NCBI RefSeq assembly: GCF_905147045.1
Contig: NC_065897.1
Coordinates: forward strand, 5,471,001-5,535,000
DNA from: Nymphalis io
Lineage: Eukaryota > Arthropoda > Insecta > Lepidoptera > Nymphalidae
Length of the DNA stretch: 64,000 bases
Direction: 5' to 3'
Below are positions 34,778 through 47,225 of this stretch, one piece after another. The notes under the pieces were generated by a model that worked only from the letters and a program-made list of their open reading frames with translations, made no database searches and had not been told where the DNA came from. The stretch's first letter is position 1. The number at the start of each line of letters is the position of its first letter. The translations under genes and the position numbers were made by a program.

Positions 34778-35373
34778 AAAAATTGATGATTAAATTTTTA
34801 ATAAGTATTCTCGTTATTGATATAACATTATTTTATATGTACCGTTATTGATATTATATAGAGTTATTTTGAAATTTAATAAATAAGAGCGTTTTCGTTA
34901 TTTATTATATTATATCGATATATATCGATATCGACATATTGATAAATACCAACACACTAGCATTCTATGTGATATCCAAGTCTTAAGCTTTCTCACTGTA
35001 TTTCTACAAGTGCGAATAAGTTGGTATAATTATAGACGCAAGGGAATCTTAAATCCAATGGGCTAACCATTATTAACTTGTTCTTGTGAAACATTATAAT
35101 GACTACAATACAATACAACTTGTTCCACAATATAATAATAACAATAAACTACGTCCAGTCCAAAAAGTTATGTCTATATATGTCTAGTTGATGGCCAGCA
35201 CGTTACCAAGCAATGAACATATTGAATTTAATCTTTTACAGCCACATTTGCAATTTTTGTTTTTTTTTTTTTATGTATAGACTAAAAGAGGCTGCGGCAA
35301 AGGCAGTCAGCGAGCGTTTCTTGTCCACCGAGAAAACATTATATAATTAAGTTATTGTAACGTTAGTAGTTTC

Positions 35374-35429
35374 TTCCCTGTCTGTCTGTGTGTGTTGTTA
35401 CGTTACGTTAGTGTGCGCTTCTGTTGCAG
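35374..35429 (+). promoter_or_regulatory. GU-rich tract at the 3' splice site of CELF exon 4
   Basis: CTGTCTGTCTGTGTGTGTTG starts at about 35378, and GTTACGTTACGTTAGTGTGC follows up to TTCTGTTGCAG. UGU/GU-rich RNA is the known binding preference of CELF/Bruno proteins, so this could be an autoregulatory splicing site. The tract is seen; the function is inference. Confidence 0.35.
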
Positions 35430-35512
35430 GGTGCTGTTTTGTGACGTTTTTCACGCGGAAAGCGGCGTTGAAAGCCCAGGACGCTTTGCACAATATCAAA
35501 ACGCTAAGTGGG
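35430..35512 (+). CDS. CELF (bru-like): CELF/Bruno-family RNA-binding protein, exon 4 (second half of RRM1)
   Basis: Acceptor CTGTTGCAG, donor GTAAGT. The 83-base exon adds two bases to finish Gly and 27 codons: CCFVTFFTRKAALKAQDALH then NIKTLSG. With the preceding KG this is the RNP1 motif (KGCCFVTF), a hallmark of CELF RRM1, and TRKAALxAQxALHNxKTL is highly conserved across CELF/Bruno proteins. It ends in phase 0. The next expected exon, encoding the HHPIQMKPAD-type linker into RRM2, was not found by eye downstream, so RRM2, the divergent domain and RRM3 lie beyond the window. What is present is therefore a 5' partial gene. Confidence 0.95.
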
Positions 35513-36369
35513 GTAAGTGCGTTTTATATGTTACTCCTTTATATTATATTCTCGTTTACACGTTCAATGTTATGCTTTGAATGAATTAATTTGTATGTCA
35601 AGTGTATAGAATTATGTTTTATTGTTTGTAAAATATTCTACTTACTTAAATATAGGTGACCACAGTCCAGCTCTAGAAACTAAAAACAGGTGCATATATC
35701 TAATATATTATTCTTAAACCAATAGAACAGATATCATTTGTTACCGCATAGGCGCTTGTGTAGAACGAACAGTTTTATGTATAATTCAATGTAAGAAAGA
35801 GAAAACACACAATAGCTTAAAAATCTCTGATGTAACCGCATTCTAAATCGTTTGCGGAATAAAATTGAAAATGAAATCAAATTCAAAATGTTCATAGGTT
35901 ATAACGTATCAAATATAAGAAAAATTTTTGAAAGTGGTAATACAATCTCTACAATATTTTGATGGGTTATATTTTTTTCTTTAGTTGAACTGATATGATT
36001 AAGAGGAAAGTAAAAATGATTCTATAATAAAATTCTAGCCGCTGTTTATGTTTTATAAGTAAATAATTATAAAAATAAAAACAAAGCGATTATTTTAATT
36101 CTTGTTGTTTATTTTTACAAATTATACTTATAATAGTTATTGCTGGTTTTAATTTTGATGTTTATAACTTATTTGATATTTCTTTTAATGGGAAAAATAT
36201 CTTTCGTTTTTTTGTAGAAACAAGGATTGTATTAAAAAAATAATACATCAATGCAAACATGCAAAGTATCGAGTACAATAATAATAATTAGTTAATAATA
36301 ATAATACTTTATTGTAATCCAATTCAAATACATATTATAAATAATAGCCCTGACTCCTGAACTGGTGTT

Positions 36370-36668
36370 ATTTTTTTTTTTTTATAGTATAGGAAGGCGG
36401 ACGAGCATATGGGCCACCTGATGGTAAGTGGTCACCAAACGCTCTTAGACATTGGCAATGTAAGAAATGTTAACCATCGCTCACATCACCAATGCGCCAC
36501 CAACCCTGGGAACTAAGATGTTATGTCCCTTGTGCCTGTAATTACACTGGCTCACTCACTCTTCAAACCGGAACACAACAATACCAAGTACTGCTGTTTT
36601 GCGGTAGAATATCTGATGAGTGGGTGGTACCTACCCAGACGAGCTTGCACAAAGCTCTACCACCAGTA
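36370..36668 (-). mobile_element. SINE B, full length
   Basis: T-tail, ATAGTATAGGAAGGCGGACG through to GCTCTACCACCAGTATT. A good reference copy; the short open frame inside it is not a gene. Confidence 0.9.
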
Positions 36669-36715
36669 TTACCCGTGCGTCAGATAAATTAATACCAAAA
36701 AAACATTTTGAAAAC

Positions 36716-36780
36716 AAGCTTTTATAATAATATATAATTATTATAATAGCTTTTATAATAATATATAATTATTATAAAAG
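36716..36780. repeat. Tandem palindromic AT-rich unit
   Basis: A 30-base unit (AGCTTTTATAATAATATATA...) occurs twice head-to-tail, and the whole is nearly self-complementary from GCTTTTATAATAA to TTATTATAAAAGC. Confidence 0.8.
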
Positions 36781-37189
36781 CAAACAATATCTAATATAGA
36801 TTTCGTGTCTATGTTGTTGACCCTTGAAAGATTCATTCCTCTTGAACCAATCCTAGGTGTAGATACAGGTCATGCTTACCATAAAAATACATTGTCATTG
36901 GAACTGAACCAACGTGTTAAATTCCAAATCATAGGATAAGAGCAAAAGTTGTAAACAGCTTACAAGATTTGGTCAAAACAAACTAACAAACAATGCAAGT
37001 TAAGTAAAAGTAAGTAATATAAGTATTATGTTGTTATGTTATGAATGTAAACATACTCGTATTAGTGATTATTACTCTTCTGTAAAAATCTATAAATAAA
37101 TATTCATAATCATGACCATTTAACGTGATTAAACACAAAAATGCTAACATCAAAGCAAAAAATATATAGTTTACGAGAAAAATGATCCG

Positions 37190-37720
37190 ACTAAAGAATC
37201 TCTAATCTGTATCAGTATCCCCTAGGAAGCGATTAGATGACGCCGAACGATGTTATAAAATGTTTGTTTCTATTGCGTATCCTTCGTGGCCATCTTTCTG
37301 TTTACAGAACCTGTTGCTATACAAAGCATAATTTTCTTTATTGGGCTTTTCTATAGCGCAAACATCCTTTTTGGTACCGCTCATCGATTGTTATCGAACA
37401 CAATCGAATTACCGATTCTCTTATTCGATTTCTGGCCGCCCTCGTCTTCATCCCGCGATAATTCAATTCTATTATATTATCTGGTTGTTTCCCTCTCGAT
37501 TGACTTCGATTCTTTGCTCGGGATGGCAGGTAACTTGTTCGATCGGATCGTGGGTAAATATTTGTTGATTGGTTAGCGTTCGAGATCTTATTTTTACTTT
37601 TATTCGGTAAGCTTAATTACTGCATCGAAAGCGTCGTCTGTACTGGGACGATTTCTAATTAAGATTTCCTAGTTTTTCTCGTGAAAGGAATACTATTTAT
37701 TTATGTGTTCTTGGTAAGAC
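37190..37720. other. GC-elevated island inside presumed intron, unexplained
   Basis: About 500 bases of balanced composition with two overlapping open frames (37286-37576 and 37341-37568) lacking family motifs. Overlapping long frames in two phases argue against simple coding. A conserved non-coding element or old mobile element is possible. Confidence 0.3.
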
Positions 37721-38890
37721 TGGATGGCTATTCGCTCAGTAATTTTTTGAAGCGATGTTTTAATAGAAAGGTCATGTAGAGAATTAAAAAAAACATACAT
37801 TATACCAAGTTTCATCTAATATCAGCTTATTTTAAAGACATACAACTTTACGCCGTTTCGTATTAATTGAAAACCTTCAAGTGTCAACTAATAAAGCTTG
37901 GAATACAACATGCCCGTAGCATACACAATGATATGCTAGCTATGTGTACGTATCAACTGGTATGATATTTATATATAAAATGGCATAGCTTAAACTAAGA
38001 CCGGCAAGTATATCGCACAACCTTTCATATTTCGGTATGCAATGTCTGTTGGAGGGCTGCGAATAGCATAGTAAGGGGCACGTGTGAATGCATGCGACAG
38101 CTACGATCATATTAGTTTCTGGTAAGCTGCCGCTGATAATGCATTTTCAATTGGTTTCTTTAAAAACCTATATCTTCTTATCGTATTTCTGCAAACAAAC
38201 GAATATTTTCTCCACAATTAATCAGCATCTAATCGTTCACACAAAATCATCCAAATAACAATAGTTCGTGTATTATCTTATCACTTTAGACATAGTCTAT
38301 TTCAAATAACAATACCATATTAATCAATTTAATATTCCATTAATTTTGAATTCTTTTTTCCGGTAAAAACTTTAAAAAAATTGACAGGCAGTCGTAGAGC
38401 AAAAGAACGGAACGCATTCCATTGCAAGTTACAGTAAAGTTTGCCACGAAGCAAATTCCATAAATTTTTACTAACAAATGCATACCTAATGTCATGTACA
38501 TTTTTTATATGCTAACTACTTATTTTTTTTTTTTAGTTATGTGTATTTTCTACGAAACGCTTGTAATATTGTACGACCATATGCATTAAGTCGTCCGCAA
38601 CAAACAAACTGATGCTTTCGTTGAAACGCCGTCTGCAACGGACATAGTCATTTACACGAGGCTTTACAGTATGTAAAGCTTGAGTAGTAGAAATAAATAT
38701 TTATTAAAAACATATTGCTCAAAAAAAATTCTTAAAAGATATTTTATATAATACTCTTAGTTTATATAATATAATTTATATTTTGTACCTAAATAAGTTG
38801 CTACGAACGTGACTAATAAGTTTTTTAATGTGTAATTCTGTTGTGGTTTAGTAATTACAATCTCTCTTGTTTTGTTTCTTTCAATCAAAA

Positions 38891-39208
38891 AGCCGAGATT
38901 GCCCAGTGGTAAGAACGCGTGAATCTTAACCGATGATCGTGGGTCGGGTTTGAACCCACTGGCTGGCACCACTGAATTTTCATGTGCTGAATTTGTGATT
39001 ATAATTCATATCGTGCTTGACGGTGAAGGAAAACACCGAGGAAACCTGCATGTGTATAATTTCACTGAAATTCTGCCACACGTGTATTCCACCCGAGATA
39101 CCACCACTAACCCGCATTGGAGCAGCGTGGTAAAATAAGCTAAACTTTCTCCTCAAAAAGGGAGAGGAGGCCTTAGCCCAGCAGTGGGACATACACAGGC
39201 TGTTACTG
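38891..39208 (+). mobile_element. SINE A, full length, with inverted B-box segment
   Basis: Head GCCGAGATTGCCCAGTGGT. The usual TGGGTTCAAACCCG is replaced by its reverse complement CGGGTTTGAACCCA, followed by the normal body. A short CCCGAGATACCACCACTAAC insertion is seen further on. Ends CAGGCTGTTACTGTTAC. Confidence 0.85.
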
Positions 39209-40619
39209 TTACAATAACAGATACATATTTTAAACGTATTCATTTTTGTAGTGTATGTATGTAAATGTAATTAGTCTTCCCACGTGTTATTTAAAAACAC
39301 TTATCACCATTCTTGCTTTTTCAATGAAAAAGGAAATAATATGGGGCGTTTGATGGTAGGTGTCCAAAATAGCAAAACAGATAAAAATCGGGCATAGCTT
39401 TTTTTTATTTTCAATCGTAAAATAAATAAATGGTATTAATTACTTTGTTATATTATGTAAAATAATGTCACATAATACGCTTAAATTACAAAAAAAGTTA
39501 TGAAGAAATTTAAACTAATATAAAATAGCTATTAAATATATTACTTTGCTTCGCACGATTACAAAAGTATTATTATTGTATAATACAATCAATATCGGGC
39601 CAAGCAATCTACGCCAGTACGAACTTCTAATACAAAATGTATAAGCACTGTACCGCAAATCCTAATCCTACATTTCTATTTATTTGACGATCTATCAAAC
39701 GTCTAGTAATATTCCCAATAGAGCTAGAGATGCGAAAAGCAACTTTTACTAACGGAATATTCATAAGATCAATATATCCTAATAACATTAAAATTAAATT
39801 AAGCTTATTATAATTTTTAAAAGAATTAATTTTAAATAAATACAAATATATAACAGTAATGTAGATAAATAACGATATGAATTTATCGGCAATAAACAAC
39901 CTTAAATAAATATTTCACTGTTGGACTATGGCCTACTCATTTTTTGTTGTAATAGTTTTTCATTGGACTGAAGTAGGCTTCCTCACGATTTTGTTAAGAT
40001 TATGTTCTCTGACATATTATGCATTTATAATATAAATGTATCTATTAACGAGCTTGTATTTGTCCGGCATTAGGACGTTCATGATTAACTGATAATTATG
40101 TGTGTATATGAAATTAATGGAAATAGTTTAAATATTATATTATTTTATACTCAGTACCTATCGAAAGCATCGGAACCTCCGATGACATTGCATGGCAGCC
40201 TGCCAAACTGTAATAGCTTTTAATCTGATTACTCGTACCGTCATCAAATTGTCATGCTACAATGGAGGAATGCATTTATTTCAGTTCGAAAATGACATTA
40301 ACACATTTTTATAAGTTTTTTTTTTTATGCAACCGGCTCTGAACATAACGTTGCGAATTTAATTTTCAATCAGGACTCATGATTAAAATTCGATTGATAA
40401 TAAGTTTTTTCTATGAATTTTTAAATACTATATTACAACCTATTAATGTTAACGGCAGGTTTTGTTATAATACTCATATATATATATAAGTCACTACAAT
40501 TAATAAAATAAACATTTAATAGCCTAACCTAAGTTTATTGATATAATGAAAAAACGTTAAACATCAATCTCATAACTTCCCCGTCTTTAAAGAATCATAA
40601 TAAATCAATCTAACCTGTT

Positions 40620-40820
40620 ATAACCGGTTAGAAAATGGAAAAAGTACGTCCCGCCGGGGCACGGTTCGACCGGGGTGGTCACGAGCGAACTTTGATCGAT
40701 AGTCCGGGCTTATGAAACTCCGGTCTTAAGTAATTGACCGGGTCTATTATTGAAGGACGGCATTTTGGTTTATACTGACGGCGGGATTTTTACTTTACTC
40801 GGCGTAATTATTATTTTTTA
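40620..40820. other. GC-elevated island, unexplained
   Basis: Contains AACCGGTT, CCCGCCGGGGCACGG, GACCGGGGTGGTC and GACCGGGTC: repeated GACCGG-type words in both orientations. No open frame. Could be regulatory or a transposon fragment. Confidence 0.3.
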
Positions 40821-40911
40821 TTGATTTTTGTATACCTACATAGAGTGAAATAAAAGCGATGCTATGATGACATGTTGAAAATTAATTTAACATATGTGTA
40901 TATTAGAAAAA

Positions 40912-41220
40912 AGCCGAGATATCCTAGTGGTTAGAACGCGTGAATTTTAGCCGATAATCGTGGGTTCAAAGCCGGGCAAGTACCACTGAATTTTCATGTG
41001 CTTAATTTGTGTTTATAATTCATCTCGTGCTTGACGGTGAGGGAAAATATCGTGAGGAAACTTGCAAGTGTCTGATTTCATTGAAATTATGCCACATGTC
41101 TATTCTACCAACCCGCATTGGGGCAGCGAGGTGCTCCAATGTGAAGAAGCTCCAAACCTTCACCTCAAAAGGGAGAGGAGGCCTTAGCCCAGCAGTGGGA
41201 CATTAACAGGCTGTTACTGT
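40912..41220 (+). mobile_element. SINE A, full length
   Basis: GCCGAGATATCCTAGTGGTT head, GTGGGTTCAAAGCC B box, GGGAGAGGAGGCCTTAGCCC, AACAGGCTGTTACTGTA end. Confidence 0.9.
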
Positions 41221-41280
41221 ACAGTACTGTATTTTATATTAGGAATTTGAAATAAGTTTTTCTTAAGTACATATATTTTT

Positions 41281-41442
<162 letters not shown>

Positions 41443-41699
41443 TTTACATTATAGAAAATATGACAATGTCAATCAAAATGTTTAGTTCTACTTTATTATG
41501 TCTAGAAACATAAAAATAGCAATCATAGCAGTTACTTTTAAAGAAGGTTTTAATCTCACAAAAATTATTACCCAAAATATTCAGTTTAAAATGCATTACA
41601 AAGAAAAAACTAACGTTTCTTTCGTTTATCGACATCGCATGCAATATTGTAATTTATAGTCTTTGAATTTTTTTTCGATTACTGCAATTATTTATCATA

Positions 41700-41890
41700 T
41701 TACGTTAAGTTAGGGGGTCGTAAATACAGTTCCGTTAAATGTATTTTACCACGGCATGAACTTACGTATAAAAAATACCGCCGCTATAAATACGAAATCG
41801 GGAGCGTCTGTAAAAATTTATGACAACGGGTCCTTATCATGCGAATTTTAATTCATTTATCCGTCGCCTCTTAGACGCTTGTACAAAGTA
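41700..41890. other. GC-elevated island, unexplained
   Basis: Balanced-composition patch with CCACGGCATGAACTTACG, ACCGCCGCTATAAATACG and CCGTCGCCTCTTAGACGC. No open frame or repeat family recognised. Confidence 0.25.
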
Positions 41891-43310
41891 AAAAAAATAA
41901 TAAGGATTATGTATATTTATGTTTTATTTATACCTAATATTTTAAAATATTAGTTAGAAATTTTATAGTAATTAGAAAGACACATAAAAAGTTATTGTAT
42001 GTATTGTATATTTAATGTTAAGTTTTTTATTTTAAGATTTTAATGTCCGTAAATCGCTGGTTTTTTCTTGTTTCGAGCGTTTTTATTAATAAATATCTCC
42101 TTGGAACTCCTAATAAACTAATCGTATTTATAGCTGTGCACAGCCACTGCACCTTAATAAGTTCTTTCAGGAGAGCTCATAACATTAAGATAAATTCATT
42201 ATTATTCATGTTAGTGGAAGAGCAGGCCAAAACAGCTTGGTTTTAAATTAATATTTCCATATAAATGGTGCTGGTATCGATTCTTCAGTTGCAAAATTTC
42301 GTATCTCTTTCCTCGTGTGACGAAAGCGTTCTTTTTTAATATTTAAAAAGAACGAAGTCACAGATTGTGTATTAATTGAATTGCGTTTTCATGCATATAA
42401 TAAGAAAAGTACCCTTTAAATGCTTAAGTATACGTTTATGTATATAAAGCTACGCTATCAACTGATTGAATGGTTTAATTATGTAAAACCATTACCCTCG
42501 TAAGGGAAGTTCGAATCCCATGTCAATAAGTTTAATAGCAGCTTCCGATACCGATATATGAAGACCATGGAAGCACTTACGACTCCCACAGGCGCTTTTA
42601 TAATGTAACGTCTTATTACTTGAGCACTTTGAAAATACGACTTACACACATAATTTTGTACATTGGCCTCTGAAATGGCGTCTATTGTTAGTAATCTGTA
42701 TATAATGTCGTGTGGTTGAGTTATAAACAAGTGATTGGCCTGTAATTTGTACTAAAGGATTGGGTTAAAGCGAGCAATATTCTTGATTTAATGTTTGTAG
42801 TTTGTATACAATTTCATACGAATATATATATACCGTTAGATTCTATTTATATGTTCCTCAAATTGTATACCGTTTTCGTTTCAATTTTTTATACGTGGCC
42901 GGCAAGACGGTAGTAAGTGTGAGAATTTTCGATTTGTATATATATATATATATTTAAAACTGAAAGTAGATTAGGAAAAGGTATAAAAAATATTAAGCAT
43001 TTTAATAGTTGTTATACAAAATACATTATTATCGGGTGAAACGTAGAACCGCTTGACAAGCGTAAGCACTGGAAGCGCTCATCAGGCACTAATTGAGTAA
43101 TTGTAGAGCGTGACACCGTAACCCGAAGTGTCACACCGCAAAATGCGACCCGTGATCCACTACGTCTAAGCTTATAACTTAATAACAGACAAACTTTTTT
43201 TATTTTTCATATTTTGTAACGAAATAAAACGGTTTAATAGAATTTTTTGTACGAATGAAGATAAGACAACGGAAGAGTAAACATCGCAAGTGACCAATTT
43301 ATTATATATA

Positions 43311-43597
43311 TTTTATAGTATAGGTAGGTGAACGAGCATATGGGCCACCTGATGGTAAGTGGTCACCAATGCGTATAGACATTGGCATGTAAGAAATGTT
43401 AACCATCGCTTACATCACCAATACTCCACCAACCTTGGGAACTAAGATGTTATGTCCCTTGTGCCTGTAAATACACTGGCTCACTCACCCTTCAAACCGG
43501 AACACAACAATACCAAGTACTGCTGTTTTGCGGTAGAATATCTGATGAGTGGGTGGTACCTACCCAGACGAGCTTGCACAAAGCTCTACCACCAGTG
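43311..43597 (-). mobile_element. SINE B, full length
   Basis: TTTTATAGTATAGGTAGG to GCTCTACCACCAGT, little diverged from the other full-length copies. Confidence 0.9.
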
Positions 43598-43607
43598 TTG
43601 TCAGTCT

Positions 43608-43815
43608 TATTAATGTTACTAATCGCAACGAATATTATAAATTCAAAAGTGAATTCGTTTATTAGTTTGTTACGCTTTCACGACTTAACCACTCAACAGA
43701 TAATTAAATTTTGCATACACGTTTTCAGAGCTAAAGAAAAAACCGTAAAATATCTAACACCATAATCTAAGCCCCACGTGAGGGCTGACACGCTGGCGAA
43801 ACCGCGGGTGATACT
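43608..43815 (+). mobile_element. Helitron-like non-autonomous element, degraded (tentative)
   Basis: GAATATTATAAATTCAAAAG, GTTTGTTACGCTTTCACG and, near the end, GGCGAAACCGCGGGTGATAC resemble the ends of the element at 21409-21615. Confidence 0.4.
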
Positions 43816-43819
43816 AATA

Positions 43820-43980
43820 ATTGATAAATCGTAGTAGGTGACGTTGTACTAATGGTACTAATTACTTATATAATTACGAGTGCCCCGAAATGTCCACACG
43901 TAATATCCCGTCGGGTCCCTTGATTCATTATGCGTAAGGGTTTTATTTATGATTTGCCACTAATTGAGGTCATGTTATTT
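43820..43980. promoter_or_regulatory. Candidate conserved non-coding island
   Basis: Mixed-composition stretch with several homeodomain-type core words (CTAATTACTT, TTTATGATTT, CTAATTGAGG) and no open frame. A regulatory role is speculative. Confidence 0.2.
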
Positions 43981-45212
43981 TAATTTGTAAAGAGCGTTTT
44001 CTGTTTATTTCCTTTAATTTTATTATTTCTCGTCAAGTAAATTCTTTAGACTATATGGTGATTTAGAATATGTCTGGTCGTGTAGGGTTTATGTTTCTAG
44101 TGTAAAATATATTTTGACCAGTAAATATCGGTTTCAATTTTCTAATAAAAATAATTGAAAATGTCAAAAAGTTTTGTGTTAATTTTATTAAATAGAGGAT
44201 TGGGTGGGGTAACTTGTTGTGGTAGAAGTAAGTGATAACGGTCAGCTTTACCTAGAATAGCAGCGTTTATTGACAAAATTTTCGACCTAATTATTCTTAT
44301 ATTACATAAACTCGCAAGTGTCGTGTCGGACGGCGCTTTTATTGGTTGTGTATGTGAGCTTCGTTTGTGTCGGGTCTTTGAATTGGTGATGTTTTTTCTT
44401 TTGATTGATGGTACCCTTTTAAAAGAATTTTACTAATATAAATTGATCGATAATTCATGTAAGTGCGCTTAGACAAATTTGATTTACCTTTAAATACGTT
44501 CAGTTTTGCAAATCTAAGTTTGAGTCTGAAAATATCATGTGAGGCGGATTGTAAAATGTTACAACTTACCTAACTTGTTCTTCAGGTTTACCAAACCAAA
44601 TCAAATATTGTCAAAATAAGTAAAAAAAAAGAGATCGTTATTAGTAGTATATATTCCTACTAGGATAGTATATAGGCCATTCTATATATTAAAATAAATG
44701 TATTTCTCATAACAAGAATTTATTTAACATATATTAATACTTAAATATACGAGTGGAAATCCAAAAAAATAAGTTTTGGATGTTACGTGTGTGAGTGTGT
44801 GAACCTGTGACCGTTGATTAATGCTCGTATTCGATCGGCTCTTACGCCCATAAGCAAGTATTCCATAGGTATATAGCCCGGAGTCGCCTATTCATCCTTA
44901 CAAACGACGCTGTGGGAAAATTCTACTAGGTTCAGACTTAGAAAGCTGGCAATTAGTCTCAAGGGTGTAATCTGCTATTGATTTTAGAACTAAAGGCACT
45001 CAGTCAACGGCTTAATATCGTGAGAACATTAATGAAGACGAAAGGGTAGACAAGGGCTATTTTAGATCCAGTTAGCATACATTTCAAACTTTACTTCGCT
45101 TCATCAACTATCTGTCGTTAATATTACTTAAGTAATTATAGAGATTTCGGAAACTAATTCGCTTTAGGTAACGTAAGGTAGGTTTTCAATTTTCAATTTA
45201 AAATTGACCTAT

Positions 45213-45479
45213 TATTAATAATAATAATATCCTGAGACGTTATTCGCATACGGCCATGTGATCCCAAATTAAGCAGAGCTTGTACTGTGGATACCAGACA
45301 ACTGATATGCTACATATACTACTTGTCTTTTGTAAATACATACTTATGTAGATAATTACACCCAGACTCAGGACAAACAGATATTTTCATGCACACAAAC
45401 GTCTGGCCTGGGTGAGAATCGAACCCACAACCTTCGGCGTGAAAGGCAAATATTTAACAACCACGCCAACCGGCTCGTC
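45213..45479 (-). mobile_element. SINE C, full length
   Basis: (ATA)n tail at 45213-45230, CTGAGACGTTATTCGCATAC, head complement CCACGCCAACCGGCTCGTC. Confidence 0.9.
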
Positions 45480-46734
45480 ATTATTAGGAATATGTCGTTA
45501 AGGATAACAATTATGAAACAATATAAGTGATGAAAACATATATATTTATTGTTTTATGTTGTCATATGAGAGATCTAGTATTGCTGGTAAGAGGAAGTCA
45601 GCGTATTTCCGCCTGGGAAAATACCATCCATTTATCTCCTTCGTACTTCTTTGCTCCGGTATAAAGCGGAATGAACCGGTATAGTTACGGATACAATTGC
45701 CAACTTAAATCTTATGATTGGTTGCTTATTGCCAATATAAAAATGTTTATTGCCAATGAAAGAAGTCGGTTACTATTTATAGGTAACTGTTTTCTACTCT
45801 ATCTATAATAAAACGTTACATTATCGTGGAGACATTCTAATAAAATTAAAATATAAATATGAGATGTTCGAAATTCAAATTCGAATAACTGATATATGCG
45901 CTTTATTAGAAATATATAGGAATGGTCAAATATCAGATTTAATATGTCACGTCTATTCTTAGTTCTAGGTTTGATTGATTCTGCTGAAAATAACCGGCAG
46001 TAAACTCAGTATTAACTCATCATGATGAAAATATTTATATTGATAATCACAAAACTAAATGCATTAGCAGATCTTATAGTATATTAAAATTCAATGTAAA
46101 AAAACTATATCTATACTCTCAAATACGGGCCCAATCTCACGTGAAAACTATCATTGTCATGTAGATGAAGCAATAAAGACCAACGAATGAGGGAATGAAA
46201 GGTCGCTCCGATTAGACAAGGATCGGTCCTTCCAACCGACCTTTGCATCTCATTGTCTAAGCTGGTTATAATAATATATTGTTACATGTTTATGTTTATA
46301 TAATAATCATGAAGATTATTATTGTAATAATTATAAGTAAAGCATGAAAGTTACGCTTATTACATTAATATTTCGTCTAAATTTAAAGCAGATGGAACCG
46401 CGAAGCGAAGCTACTTATATAATAAATAATATTATATATAACTAAGCCTTCTTCAAAATGCGCTGCACCTTCTGTATAAATTTTATGCAAGACTAACTGA
46501 AAAACTATCTATCTATTGTTATTTACAGAGTTATCTATATTTTTCATTACAAAAAGTCTTCTAATTTATTAGTAGAAATAATATTTATGGGCAGAAAATA
46601 AGTTTCTAAAGATTTTGTAAGAAGGTTATACATGTCCTGATACAAATAAAATGATAATACAAAACATTGATATGGTAAAGACAGAAAATGAAATTGTATT
46701 ATTTAATATCATATATTTTTGTTGGTCGCATCCA

Positions 46735-46910
46735 CTTAAGGAGAAGTAACTGCATATTCCACTGCGAAGCTTCGATATCCCGTATTGAATTGTTTAGAAT
46801 ATGGCAGAAATTTGTCCGACACGTGCAAACTTCCTCACGTTTTTCATGAGCACAAGACGAATTATAAACACAAAGAAGGTCCTGAAACTGTAGTGATGCT
46901 TGCCAGGACT
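46735..46910 (-). mobile_element. SINE A, diverged, partial
   Basis: AAGGAGAAGTAACTGCATATTCC, ATGGCAGAAATTTGTCCGAC, GTGATGCTTGCCAGG retain the reverse SINE A order. The tRNA-like head is lost. Confidence 0.55.
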
Positions 46911-47056
46911 TTTAACTTTTAATAATATAGGCTTAGTGTTTTGTTTTCTATAAACGGTGTAAAATATTTAAAATATGAGCCCTGGCTAAATTTCGGCTAC
47001 TACGACCAATAAAGCCAAAAGCACAAGAAATAATGCCTTTTTTATTGTTTTTCCTT

Positions 47057-47225
47057 CAAACGAGGCGTGAAGAGGCAAGGCATCTTGCGGGCCGGCAAGG
47101 TGGGGACGGCTAGTAAACAGAACATTCTTCCCGACTGTACTGGCCGTCACCGCGTTTGGACTCTACTACCACTTACCATCAGGTGGAGTAGAGTCACTTG
47201 CCTTTTCGGCAAATGTATAAAAAAA
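47057..47225 (+). mobile_element. LINE F 3' end, truncated
   Basis: CCTTCAAACGAGGCGTGAAG, GGACTCTACTACCACTTACC, CATCAGGTGGAGTAGAGTCA, GGCAAATGTATA and an A tail. 5'-truncated non-LTR insertion. Confidence 0.85.

Larger units (their letters stand above)
31895..35429 (+). other. Intron 3 of the CELF gene (3.5 kb)
   Basis: GTCAGA to TCTGTTGCAG. Contains SINE A, B and C copies and a degraded LINE-like 3' region. Its last 55 bases are unusually rich in TGT and GT, treated separately. Confidence 0.8.

Noticed and set aside
35390..35584. 64-codon frame starting before exon 4
   Set aside because: The upstream part is intron including the splice acceptor; only 35430-35512 is exon.
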